From contig SMMW01000001.1 of the NCBI GenBank assembly GCA_004794655.1, positions 18,042,501-18,106,500 of the forward strand: 64,000 nt of DNA. Direction: 5' to 3'. This DNA is from Marisa cornuarietis (Eukaryota; Mollusca; Gastropoda; Architaenioglossa; Ampullariidae). Position numbers and translations under genes: made by a program. Under the pieces are notes generated by a model. The model was not told the DNA's origin. It saw only the letters and a program-made list of their open reading frames with translations, and did no database searches. Of the stretch, positions 50,230 through 61,520 are shown in pieces; position 1 is the stretch's first letter; every line of letters begins with the position of its first letter.

Positions 50230-51300
50230 CAAGGCTATGACCTGATAACATTTCACTGCTCAGCCTGTGACGGTAGTGCGTAGTTGCGTGAAGGAGCCGA
50301 CAAAAGCAGAGATACCTGCTTTGTTATTTCCGGTATGTGAACTGCTAAATGAATCAACAGAGTTTTCACCATTGGAACTACTATTTGGGAGAAACCCACG
50401 GACCTACTAGCCAGTACTAGGACCCAAATCAAGAGCGAGGAAGAGGGTAAACCTCTGTATTAGTAAATCGTAGATTTTAAAAATATCATCTTTGAAACTC
50501 ATGGGGCTGCTACTGAGAATTGTGTCAAAGCAGCACAAAAGAATACGATTTATTACGATTTATTACGATCGTATGACAAAGCAGCGAGAGCCAGATGTAG
50601 GAAATTCAGTGGTGTTAATGTTATCATCTCAGCACAACCAGCTCTTCTTAGAGAGAAAGGGAAATTATTAGGTGGTCAAGAAAATGTACCCTGAATATTT
50701 AATTCAAATTGAAAACGAGCAGATAGTTTACCACATTAATGTGCTGAGACGCTACTACGAGAGGCAACCCGTGGCCTACCACTTTGCCACTTCATCTCCT
50801 ACTAAAGCGATGAATGATGGTGTCACCTGAATTCCAGTCCCAGGCTCTGGAACAAACACCACAGCCACACTATCCGAGAGAGGAACAATTCAAGATCCGA
50901 ATTTCTAATTAGGTAGTCATTCCTCAAATCAGTTATGATTTCATACCCGCTACTCATACCCTTAAGGAAGATGAAGATATTCACAGCATCGAGTTCGACT
51001 CACAGTTTCCTGCCTGTAGGAAACACCAAATAATGGAAGTACTTCACAAGTTTTCTCATTTATTGACAACAAAGCCAGGACATATTTGAGGATCTGTGGA
51101 ACACGACATTCCTTTTTAGAAAGAGATGTTCATCAGGCAAAAACCCTTTCAACTGCAGCAGTCTACGAAAAGGAGGTAGATCGAATCCTAAAGATGCAAA
51201 CTTCGTTCCCACACCGCACTCAAGAATTTCCTCAAAACGTTGCAAAAATGATTGTTATCCAGTCACTTATACAGTACAAGCAAGTCTTAGACTTTCAGTA
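50230..51300 (+). mobile_element. Gypsy pol remnant, integrase before reverse transcriptase
   Basis: Plus-strand fragments appear in the order integrase C-terminus then reverse-transcriptase start. At about 50345-50400 ESTEFSPLELLFGRNPR is the integrase FSPFELLYGR block. At 50722-50770 IVYHINVLRRYYERQP is the typical integrase tail. About 300 bp later TKPGH, VEHDIPF and FIRQKPFQL (51068-51160), then KEVDRILKM after a frameshift, are the linker and start of Gypsy reverse transcriptase. Stops and frameshifts make it inactive. Integrase-first order is the hallmark of the Gmr1 group; two juxtaposed fragments are the alternative. Confidence 0.65.
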
Positions 51301-52790
51301 AAACGAAGAGAACTTCCAACAGCAGAGGTGACTATATAAAAGCACGATCTGTTAAAACCACCTGCAACTTCTGGTCAAAAACTTAAGCGGAGATCAAGCA
51401 TCAGATATACAATATCGACACTTTGTACACCGTAACACAGTCACAAACACATCATCAGCCGTATCCTTATTCAGCATCATGCTTAAAACAACTGACAGTG
51501 TGAGTGCACCATTGATGGGCATGCTCAAAAAGGCTAAAAAAAGAATTGAGGCGACAAACGTATGAGGAGTTTAAACGGGAACACGTGCGAATATCAGTAG
51601 GTAATGAGAAAATTTTGCATGCAGCTAAATGAGGAAGAATATGATTTTACATCATAAATGTGTATCAAATTATTATGTTATACTTTTAACGGTAAAGTCA
51701 TTATCAGCTGTCAGTTGTAACTATAAAATAAAAATGCAGTGCTGGAAATTAACCATCAAATAAAAAAAATTACGGAGTTAATCTTAGACTAACGCACATT
51801 TGAAATGTGTTTATATATTTTATTAACAATATATTATACACGTGGAAGAATTAACTCAATCGCATCCAATTATTAACAGACAATCAATAATAATATAAGG
51901 TAGATTGCACTGACCCTAATTGTTTTCCGTTAAATTTTTATCTGGAGAAGATTGACTTACCAGTCTGTCGGAGGAATTCAGTTTGGATCTTTTAAAACTT
52001 CAGTGGAAGCTTTTTAAAAAAGTTTAAATCTGAAGGGATCTCTCCCAAAATCACCCGTTTCATTTTTGGTACAAGAAATTGCTTCTTGACCAGATGAACC
52101 TAAGTACTGCTTCGTCTTTTGACTCGAAGACATACAGGTTTTGCTGAACTAAGCCACACTCATTGCTACAAATACTGCTGGCGCGTAAGATAACTCTTTA
52201 GTATGGGAGAGTAATTTTTTCCTGCTTTCCAAGTAGCAGGCGAGAATGAATACCTATGTTTGAAGGCCTATATCTTCAAAATTAAGCAAAATTGTGTATT
52301 CATCTTTTGGGAATTATTATTTTAAAATGACGTCAACCCCATCATAAAGAAAAAATGTTGCACTCGGCTTGTCCTTTAACTTTCTGTCGTGAAAAGACAA
52401 GGTAGATGCTAGCGCATGCGTGAGAGCTGGGGTGCGTTCATGCGTGACATGTCATGTTCAATCACTAACGTATACTGTTCATTGTCCACAATGCTATTGG
52501 GCTCATTATTTTAACCTTCGGAACACACGCCTTGTTTTCTTTTCCTGCTGTTTTATTTTTTTTACGATCTACACTTCATTTAAAAGATTGCATTCTATTG
52601 TAGTCAGAATTTCTGTGAAACGCCTGCTGTATGATCAAAATGGTATTTATGTTTCGAGAGATATATATATATATAGCCTAATGTAAATCATGCAGCAAAT
52701 GTCTCGTACCTGTAGCAACTTACAATGTACTAATTAATGTACATTTTCTTCAGTCTGCGGATGGCTTATAGCCTTAACAACATGGGCGTG
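51301..52790. other. Spacer before GPCR G
   Basis: No gene is recognised. It is AT-rich, with a short (TA)n at 52660-52674. Confidence 0.5.
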
Positions 52791-55280
52791 TTACGTAAAG
52801 CAAGTCTCAATACAAAGGCTCTTTAGTTCCTTCCGAAATCTGGAAGACATTCTAGCGTAGAGGAAGAACCCGACAGAAGAGTTAAGCACCGCAGGAAGAC
52901 CAGAGACAAGATGTGTCACAACAAACAAGTTACGGTAACGGCCATTTGCACGGAACTCTGGGACAGTAAATCGAGCCAACGCCAACATGATGTTAGGAAC
53001 CGTGCACAGCAGGAAGATACAGCACATCACCACCAGCATCCGCATCAGTGTCATCTGACCCTTTAGGTGCGTGCTGCAAAAATATAGAATTTGATTTTTT
53101 TTCTAAACTGAAGTAAACTACACAAGGGTATAAAATAGCAGCATGCTTATCACTTGGGTAACACAGGGGGACGCAACAGTATGTTTGTCATCAGGATCAC
53201 AGAGAACTGGGTAATATGTGACAATATGCTCGTTAACAGCGTGCAACAGTTATATTTGCACAAAGGACTGCTCTTAATTAACGGACTGAAAAACTTAAAA
53301 CAAGATATGTAATAATCTTCTCTTTTGGGATAATATAATATTAATAATAAAGTGCATATACGGCACCATAGCCCCGGCCTATCGGCAAGCACGTGACGCT
53401 TCACAGAACGAACACACACACACGCACACACACACACACATCATGCATTTCATTTCACTTATTTCAGCTATAAGGCCAGTTGACCTTTCTAGCCATATCA
53501 TCAGATAGCATTTATACACAATAACAATCTCAAATGTGCAACAGATGGTGACAACATGGCAAAGTATATAGATGAATACACGATACTAAAAATACATATA
53601 ATGAGAAATTACTAGAGCAGTGATAATGTAATTCAAATAAATTTGCTTAATTTAATAATTATACTCTTATATTTAATATTCATCAGCTGGTGAAATTCAA
53701 ATTTATTCAAAAAATGTACAGAAACAGGGCTTTCCGAAAAGCAGTAAAAAGGTGACCACACATAATTATATGATGAAATTTACAACCTACCTGATCTAGA
53801 TTATACGTAACATTTAGTACCTAGTCTTTCTCAAACCTTAATTAAACTCATGTGTCTAGATTATCTTGCTAGATATATCACTATATCTTAATTGGTGAAG
53901 AGGGAATTTGTGGCAGCTTAACCTAAATTTTATTAAATTTTATTTTAAAAAAAGGGAACAAAATATTTTTAAACATACTGTAAGTGCTGCAAATCTCATT
54001 TATATATATGTCATGTTTCCATTTTTTGAATAAATTTATCATTTGAACGTTGCATTACAATATTTTTAAAATGACATGGAAAAAATCTACAGCCAAATTT
54101 CCAGATGAGGAAAAAAACCTAAGGCACGTACATAGCTAAGCCAGGATAGTCTACATACTGGGCTATCAAATAGAAAATTGCACAAGTAGAACAGGAGGAC
54201 AGAATTATGGTCCATACATAACCTATACCAAAATCAAAGTATCCTACATTTTGCAAAAATTGACACAGGAAAAATGCCCTGATCACCTCACACCATACAT
54301 GATGATGTACTAGCTTTAACATTTAACAGAAATCTTTTCACATATAGTCCTTTTACAATGTTGTTCATAACCAAACCTTCCCAAATACTTCACGTTTACT
54401 TAGATAATTCAAATTTATTTTAATCTTCTCTTCTTTTTATAATAAGGTAACCTGTTTTATAAATGAGGAGATCGATACAGAAATTTTAGTGCTGAATAAT
54501 ACGTTATGTAAGGATTGCACACACCTACCTGGCTGTCGCTTTTCTCCACACAATGGCTTTCCTCAGTGCAACTATAATGATTGTTGTGCTTAAGCACACA
54601 ACAGAAAAAGTCAAAAAGGAAATTAACGATAAAACTATGTTTTCGATGATGCTGAAGACAATGAGGCTAAGGTAAAAGTCAGAGGTCGTGATTATGACTA
54701 GATTATCTCCAGTCGCCGAATCTTTCACTACAGTTATCTGATCCTTTATGATGTAGACGCTACACAGAAGCTGTATGACGATGAAAGTCACTAAGAGAAT
54801 GATGGCCATCGTCTTGGTGCTGATGAGTGTGGCGGCCTTCATGGGAAACATGACACACACGCACCGCTCTACGGCGATGATCATCGTCACACACCCGGAC
54901 AAGATTGAAAACCCATAAAAAAAATTTAAACAGAACTTCATCAACATCCACTTCCAAAACACCTTTTGATTGGGAAATACGATGCCTACAAAGCAGTATG
55001 AAACCATTATGAACAATGTCACGAGGTACATGAGATCGACAAAGGCGAGACAGAAGAGACAGAGGTTCATCCGATCTTTCAGTCCCTGGCGGTAAAACAC
55101 GATCATAGTGAGGAGGTTTGCCGGGGCCCCAATGAGGAAAAAAGAATTAGTCAAACCGCAATCTATTATTTTTTCCCATTTTTCTATTTCCTCGTACTCT
55201 AATAAGTCGTCTTCTCCACATGTACAATGTGATACTGAGACATTTACATTGAACGTGAAGTTAGACCCACCACAACACAT
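52791..55280 (-). CDS. GPCR G: class A chemoreceptor-like, two exons
   Basis: Exon 1 is 54529-55280 and exon 2 is 53073-52791 (stop TAA). The phase-2 join through the longest intron of the array (1455 bp) gives 1035 nt, 344 residues, the same length as D, its closest paralogue. The N-terminus MCCGGSNFTFNVNVS has sequons NFT and NVS and a CTC pair. GAPANLL, the TM2 Asp, ERC, CTVPN in TM6 and NSSVGFFLYARMSSRF in TM7 are intact. RQGLKDR replaces RQGLRDR. Exon 2 opens STHLKGQMTLMRM. The intron holds no recognised element and lacks the SINE found in D. It should be functional. Confidence 0.9.
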
Positions 55281-55389
55281 TTTGTCGACTCATTAACAAC
55301 CGTTTGTTAATCAAACTTTCTTGTGACAACTCATGATTAAACTATTCTGTCATAATCACGCGCTTTAACGATTCGGATTCCTAAATCAC

Positions 55390-55405
55390 CCTTTTATCTT
55401 TGTCC
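55390..55405 (-). promoter_or_regulatory. Possible TATA-like box of GPCR G
   Basis: The minus strand reads GGACAAAGATAAAAGG, identical to 24938-24923 of GPCR D, about 110 bp upstream of the start codon. Confidence 0.4.
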
Positions 55406-56025
55406 TAAATTAATACAGTCTGGTTGTTTGCATGCTCACTCGCTTGCTATAGACATTTCAAAAAAGCTGAGAATATTAAATTAATTTTAGTAATGTTACT
55501 GAAAACGTCAGGTATGATCAATTTTTCTCGATATATAGATATATGGGCGGGCGGTAATGGCAGTGAATATCTGTATGTTACGAAAACCGATTATATTTGA
55601 GTATACCTTTATTTCTTTTTTCGTAGTAATAATATGTGTGCACGTGCAAAGTTCTTTGGATGTTTGTGTATATCTGTATCCGTATCTATGAGATACTACA
55701 CAAATTAAGATCATAAAGTAGAATAAATAAATAAATAAAAATAAAAATTATAGTAATAGGTCATTTCATCCATGAGGTATATTCGATATAAAAATTTGGA
55801 AAATCAACATTAAAAAATGAAAATACTATGTTTAGAAAAAAGTAATACCTATATAACAGTATTGGTTTTAAAGTTCTTTTACTTAATCAAATATACAACA
55901 AGGTACATAATTTAGAGTTAGTTTGAGAAAGACTAGGTGCTTAATGTTACATGTGAATGTGTGTGTGTGTGTGTGTGTGTGAGTATGCGCGTCTGTGTTT
56001 TGTGTCTCTGTGTTTGAAAAAGAGA

Positions 56026-56070
<45 letters not shown>

Positions 56071-56615
56071 TGAGAGAGAGATAAAGAGCGCTGAATATGG
56101 AGAAAGAAAATTTGATACTTTTGTACTTTGTTCTTTCTGTCATGAAACTCTAATGAAGCAAAAAAAAAAAAAAGACATTTACAATGCAGAAAATGCCTTT
56201 TTGCTTTTAGTTTTTTTGTAATGTCAGCCCACTACCATTATTCATAAATTAAAAACTTATTGAGACATATAGCTCAGCATCGACTAACTGTTTCTTTCAG
56301 GTGCTTATGTCTTTGGCCACGCCTCAGCGAGTTCAGTGGGTAGAAGAAACACTGGGGCTTAACAACGAGGTAGCTCCACAGGCAGTCCACGGGAATGTTG
56401 GATCGTTTTTTATTAGATCGGCAGTACGTAGATCAAACTGCCTACACTGACAATTTAGAAGTGTTCACGAGGCTTTTTCAAGCTTATGTCCATGTAAGAC
56501 CCAAACTTTACAAGTTATGATCACTTTTAGATAAGAAGGTAACGACAGTTAACTCTGTGTTAGTTTAGGCTGATTCTCAGAGTAACCCCTCTGGTTCCAG
56601 TATCACATTTGCTAT

Positions 56616-56775
56616 GAAACAGCTGAGAGCCAAGAGACTACACCAATGTCATCTGAACCTCAAGACATGACAGTTCGAGATTCGTGCGGCACAGCAAACT
56701 TCCGCAATCCAACCTTTTCCCCTAGTCAGGAGTTGGTATCCGACTCCTTAGAAAGTGAGGAAAGATAAGATAACA
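56616..56775 (+). repeat. Old SINE copy
   Basis: It has agctgagagccaagagacta, gttcgagattcgtgcggcac, agcaaacttccgcaatcc and ttggtatccgactcc. These are the same landmarks as the copies at 31914 and 48227. Downstream sequence (gggatgagctttaccttact) matches 32116-32140, so this copy came with its flank. Confidence 0.6.
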
Positions 56776-57289
56776 ACATTGTTTACCACCTCCCTTTTAA
56801 AACAACGTGAGAAATGTTAGGGATGAGCTTTACCTTACTTTCGCTTCATGGCATATTTTTCTAACCAGTATCCCTACTGTAATAATGCTTCTGCGTTTTC
56901 TTCTGTCTCGCGCCACCTATACACGTGGGTGTCAGTTGACTCAACTCTCACCACTAGCGTTAAACCTTATGTACAACCAAAGAGGATACCAACAGCCACC
57001 ACTTAGGTGGGAAAGTGAAGCCGCGTTAACCCGGATGTGACCCCGGCCACGCCCCCCTGTACCGACTCTCGGTGTTCGCGCGAGGAGGCTGTGGTACATG
57101 GTGCGCTGTGCCGAGTTGTCAAAACTCTCGAACTAAAGGTTTCCGATTGTTGTCTTTTCTGACAGATGAAGAGATGTGAGTTAACATTTATCTTTGGATT
57201 TGCCACATATACTGCTGCTTAGTAGGTTAACTAGTCTTGTGTTGTAATTTCCATAGATGTAAGAAGTGGGTGCAGAAGTGTACGGTTCC

Positions 57290-57861
57290 AACCATCTTTG
57301 ATGTACCGAATGCACTGAAATAGAATATTTTTTCAGGATGGATAGAAAGAACTGTATCCGAATAGTGCTACGCCTCAGAAAAACACTTAAAGTTACCAGG
57401 TTTTTCAGCCCTTCGGGTGAAGTTTGCCTCAGGTTCTGTCGCACAGTGTTGCAGCTGATGTATCAACGATGGTAACTTTAGGAGTGGTATCAGAAGAGGC
57501 CTCTGAGACTGATTTCTTTTTTGAACCCACTGATAAACTGTTTAATGCATTAACCAGACTTAGTAAGTTTAGTAGCCAAACGATGCGTGATGCCATCTCG
57601 GAAAAGCCATGGCTGTCGACACTTAAAAGCAATTCATCCAGTATAATTGGATGGAAAATTGCTATACAAAGCCTGCTTCAACCCTGGGACGATCTTTGCA
57701 AAACGAATGAGGTTAAATTCTTCCACAATAGCAGACTAAACCAAGACTGGGTAAAAAACCTCTTTTTATCTAACACAAGGATAAGGACATGGAGATCATC
57801 ATTAAACTATTATAATTTATACACAAACGATGGCACTTCAACAATCCCTGGGTCATACTAG
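57290..57861 (+). mobile_element. P-element/THAP9-like transposase fossil
   Basis: The frame 57424-57861 reads LPQVLSHSVAADVSTMVTLG, FFFEPTDKLFNALTRL, IIGWKIAIQSLLQPWDDL and LNQDWVKNLF. This follows the C-terminal region of P-element and THAP9 transposases (QVFSxxVAAxI, DxLFDxLNS, GWxxxIxxLLxLWxDL, LNQDxLENLF). Sequence upstream of 57424 is broken. The last motif has drifted (WVKNLF for LENLF), and the frame closes about 30 codons later without the usual GG-rich continuation. No terminal repeats were identified. It is a dead fragment rather than a domesticated gene. Confidence 0.65.
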
Positions 57862-58972
57862 AACTTTGTGCACAAGCATTGGAAATAATTGACGATTGAT
57901 GAGCGAATATCCATAATAACACTGCTGATCTAAATTCAATTTATCTGCTTACACAAGCGTATGGATAAAATAACAGCAAAGATTGAATTTGCTACTAAAG
58001 TGCTTAAAACATATTTAATACTTTTATATGCATGTGTTACAATTTTTGCGTTTTCTCGTCCAAACGCAAACATTTACAACTCGGGGCTAATTTTCTTTTC
58101 AAAAAAGACAATTAAATAGGGACCTTATTAAAGCCTTTTCATTAGCCACCAGGCACGCGTGGCTTAATCTCTTATCCAGATGGAGTCGCTGATGCTGATG
58201 TGTCTGGTATGTTTCATTAAAGTATAATTAAATTTATAGACTGACATGGGGACAAATAAAGCTTTTCTATGAGATATGCAGGCTGATATATTTTAAAGAA
58301 GGACAACAATATTTATGGGTTAATGACTTTTGCACTTCACAATAAACATCTTTGCTTTGAAGTCATTTGTGTTAAACATTTCCCTGGCACTTCGGAAACT
58401 TACCCATGACACGGATACATTGTGAGCCACTCTTGGATCATCGTAGCTATTTTGTCTGGTTTTCCTTGTTAAACAAGTATTTAAATTTTCCTAATTGAAA
58501 TCAGAAATACAGCGATCTTTATCCACTATCATTTAATAAGCTGATATGCCAATAAGAGAACGGGAGACTACTTTTGTGTACGTTTATGATCACATGACAT
58601 CGGGGAAACTCAAAAACAAGCTGATCATTTACTTTTTGTTTCTACTGAAAGCCCAAATGATGTGTGCCTCATAAAATTAAATTAAATGGAAAATCGTATG
58701 TTTCTACCCGTGTCTCGATAGCACAAAAGTTGAGTACTCAACAATTGCCTTAAATATTTTTCTACCAAGAGGCAGTAGCCTATTATTTTTTATTTATTCT
58801 TACCAAGTTATCAAAGCAGTCTTTACGTCAAAATACTGATATTTTAATGACACTTGCAAAAGCCTTATTATATGCAAAGACAGTTATTAGCAGAATTATA
58901 TCTTATATTAAAATTGTTACTAATAATACAATTATTAACATTGTATTGTGACGTAATAAAAGTAACAAAGGT
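57862..58972. other. Non-coding spacer
   Basis: AT-rich sequence without a recognisable gene or repeat. Confidence 0.5.
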
Positions 58973-59375
58973 TATACCCAGATAGCATTGAAAAATTTGA
59001 TAAACGTTTCAAAAGCGATAAATTGGTTGTGATAATAGTAAAGTTCTGGATGAAACATTTTAAAAACATGTTAGAAAGATTTACCGAATAAACATTTAAA
59101 AACTGAAACATTTTGCAAACATTTTAAAATGTTATGATTCTGAACATTTAAACAAAAGTATTAAATAAATGTATAGTAAACATCTAAAACGTAAAAATTC
59201 AATTATTTACAATTCTCACAAAAATATTTTAAAACTTCATTACATATGTTGCAGCGCTATGTGTGAGATTTGAAAACTGATGCAAAATTGCAAAATTTGC
59301 TGCAAATATTATTTGAATACTCCACGAGAACTATTTGTAAACGTTTATAAAATATTCAAGTGCTATCTGGGTATA
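58973..59375. mobile_element. MITE with 15-bp perfect terminal inverted repeats
   Basis: tatacccagatagca at 58973-58987 is the exact reverse complement of tgctatctgggtata at 59361-59375. The outer tata may be the target duplication, giving ends acccagatagca/tgctatctgggt. The interior of about 370 bp is AT-rich and built of loosely repeated aaacattt(t)aaa words. There is no coding. Confidence 0.8.
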
Positions 59376-60089
59376 GCGCCATATCTCAGCTCAATGGGAA
59401 AGGTCATGGCGCTTACAAAGAATGATACACACGGGTAATAAGTTAGTCGAATGCCAGGACTGTACCGAAGATTAAGTCCTGTACTTAGATCAAGATGTTA
59501 ATGGGTCCCACTTGAGAACTTTGTACACTCAGATGCACAAACGCGGCTTATTGGTACTGAGCTGGACTGTGTACCAGCAGAAGGTTGCAGGTTGGAGACA
59601 GGCTTTGACATGAAAATCTACCCGAGTCCATCCAAAAGATACAGTAAATAATCATAAATGTTGTTTCTCTGCTGCCGTCACGGTTCGTAGTTTTGGTGTC
59701 ATCGCAGTAGCACTGAGGTCCTTTGAGTCACAAATAAAAGTCCAAAAGAATTAAAATATCGCCTTTTTCTTCTCTTTTTTAAACATTACACAGACTGCAC
59801 AGCTTCTCATTTCAGGATATATATTTGCATTTCGTCCTGTCTAACTAGACATATTTTAATTCAAGATTCTGAAGTGCATCATTGTAAATAATTGCTCTTC
59901 TAGTGAGAAAGACAAAGATCGCAAAGATTCAGCAACCTTTAGAGTACTAACGGCAATAGTAATAACTATCCGTTTTTATCTGTGTACCTCAGCAAATTCT
60001 AAACATATTGATCTTAAAGGAAACGTGTTACTTTAAGTTAAACCTGCTATACTAAACAAACAAGTGAAACAGTTTAATCCACATAGGTA
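59376..60089. other. Non-coding spacer with possible SINE remnant
   Basis: No gene. At about 59560-59610 the sequence ctgagctggactgtgtacca and ggttgcaggttggagac is weakly tRNA/SINE-like. The rest shows nothing recognised. Confidence 0.35.
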
Positions 60090-60930
60090 TGCACAGACCA
60101 TATCGCTACACTGCGAATCATTATTGAGCAGTCCATCGAATGGCAGTCCTTACTCTACTTGACATTTGTGGATTTTGAGAAGAGATTAGACTCCATAGAC
60201 AGGGAGACCATCTGGAAGTTGACGCAGCACTACGGATTTCCACCAAAGTTCATTGCCATCATCCAGCACCTGTATGAGGAGGCGACATGCCAGGTGATTT
60301 ACAATGGGAAGCTGACCGACTCCTTCGCAGTGAAGACTGAAAAAGGCAAGGTTGTATGCTTTCGCCGACAATCTTCCTGATCGTCATAGACTTGATCATG
60401 AGAAGAACAACCTCTAACTGCAACACGGGCATTCAATGGACCTTTGCCATGCAACTTGAAGACTGAGCACCACTCCAACTACACTGGGAATATATTACAG
60501 AGACTGACCACTACACCTACCTTGACAGCGTAGTCAGCAAAGATGGAGGTGCAGATGAAGACGTAGGAAGCTGAATAAATAAAAGCCAGGTATACAATCC
60601 ACATACTGGGACCCATCTGGGACTCCAAGGTATTATCTCTGCACACCAAGATCCGCATCTTCAACACAAGAGTAAAGTCAGTCCTTCTTTATGGTTCTGA
60701 GACATTATGTTTGGCAAACACTATCACCAAAACGATTTAGGCTTTCGGCAACAGATGTCTGTGCCACATCCTCAACATCAATTGCTCGAGAAGATCTCCG
60801 GTACAGACCTGTGGGATAAAACCAACCAAAAACCTTCCAACCAAAACATCAAGAAGCAAAAGGGGCTGGATCGGTCACACCTTGCGAAAGCTGGATAATA
60901 GACGGAAGGCTCTCCTTTAGTGAGCATGCG
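60090..60930 (+). mobile_element. RTE-like LINE, degenerate reverse transcriptase
   Basis: From about 60092 the plus strand reads IATLRIIIEQSIEWQ, LTFVDFEKRLDSIDRETIWK, HYGFPPKFIAIIQHLY and CQVIYNGKLTDSF. This is the palm of an RTE-type reverse transcriptase and continues from where the fragment at 20215-20985 stops. After about 60350 stops and shifts accumulate, with scattered matches (TDHYTYLDSVVSKDGG, VLLYGSET). The YxDD catalytic segment appears deleted. Inactive. Confidence 0.75.
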
Positions 60931-60936
60931 CACCAA

Positions 60937-61520
60937 GTGTACAAAAAGGCCCAGCAACGACTGTACCTTCCGAGGAGACTCCGCAGCTTCAACGTCAGCT
61001 CCAGGGTGCTGGAGACTGGCTACAGGTCTCTAGTTGAGAACACTCTCACTTTTAACATCTCTGCCTGGTATTGTCACCTCGTCAAAGACAAGGCAAAGCT
61101 GCCCAGAATCATCCACCAGGCAAATAAAATTATCGGTACAACACAGCTGCCACTTTCTGACTTGTACCTTCATGCAATCAGAAAGATGGCATATAATATC
61201 ATTTCAGACCGGACACACCCTCTCCATCCCTGCTTCCAGTTGTTGCCCTCAGGCAGGCGCTACAAAGTGCCACGTGTCAGAGGTCCTTTGTGCCAGCAGC
61301 CATCACAATCATATTTTAATAGGCACAAGGACCGCTAAGTCTACTGGCATCCTGCTTGCGAAGCTTCCCATTTACGTGTGAGAATGTGTAGGTGCGCGTG
61401 TGTGTTAAATGTCAGTATGAGTATGTATGCATGACCGTTACGTTATATGTTTTTGTGAGCTAAAGAAAAATTTCTGTCTTGGGCTTCCTCGAACAGAAAG
61501 TAATGTTGATTTGATTTGAT
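60937..61520 (+). mobile_element. Rex1-like LINE 3' end
   Basis: The frame 60937-61338 (VYKKAQQRLYLPRRLRSFNV, NTLTFNISAWYCHL, ANKIIGTTQLPLSDLYLHAI, FQLLPSGRRYKVP) is the C-terminus of a Rex1/CR1-group LINE polyprotein, nearly uninterrupted. A 3' UTR of about 180 bp follows, ending in a ttgatttgatttgatt repeat tail near 61506-61520. It directly abuts the RTE fragment on its left. It is related to 17734-17925. Confidence 0.8.

Larger units (their letters stand above)
55281..57289. other. 5' flank of GPCR G and spacer
   Basis: No gene. It matches the D flank to about 56580. It contains (GT)n at 55959-55982 and (TG)n(GA)n at 56029-56082. From 56616 to 57000 it instead matches 31914-32330 upstream of GPCR E, so two duplicated segments abut here. 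Confidence 0.5.

Noticed and set aside
57424..57861. Functional THAP9-type host gene
   Set aside because: The 5' domains are missing, the last motif has drifted and no exons could be joined. It was kept only as a transposase fossil.
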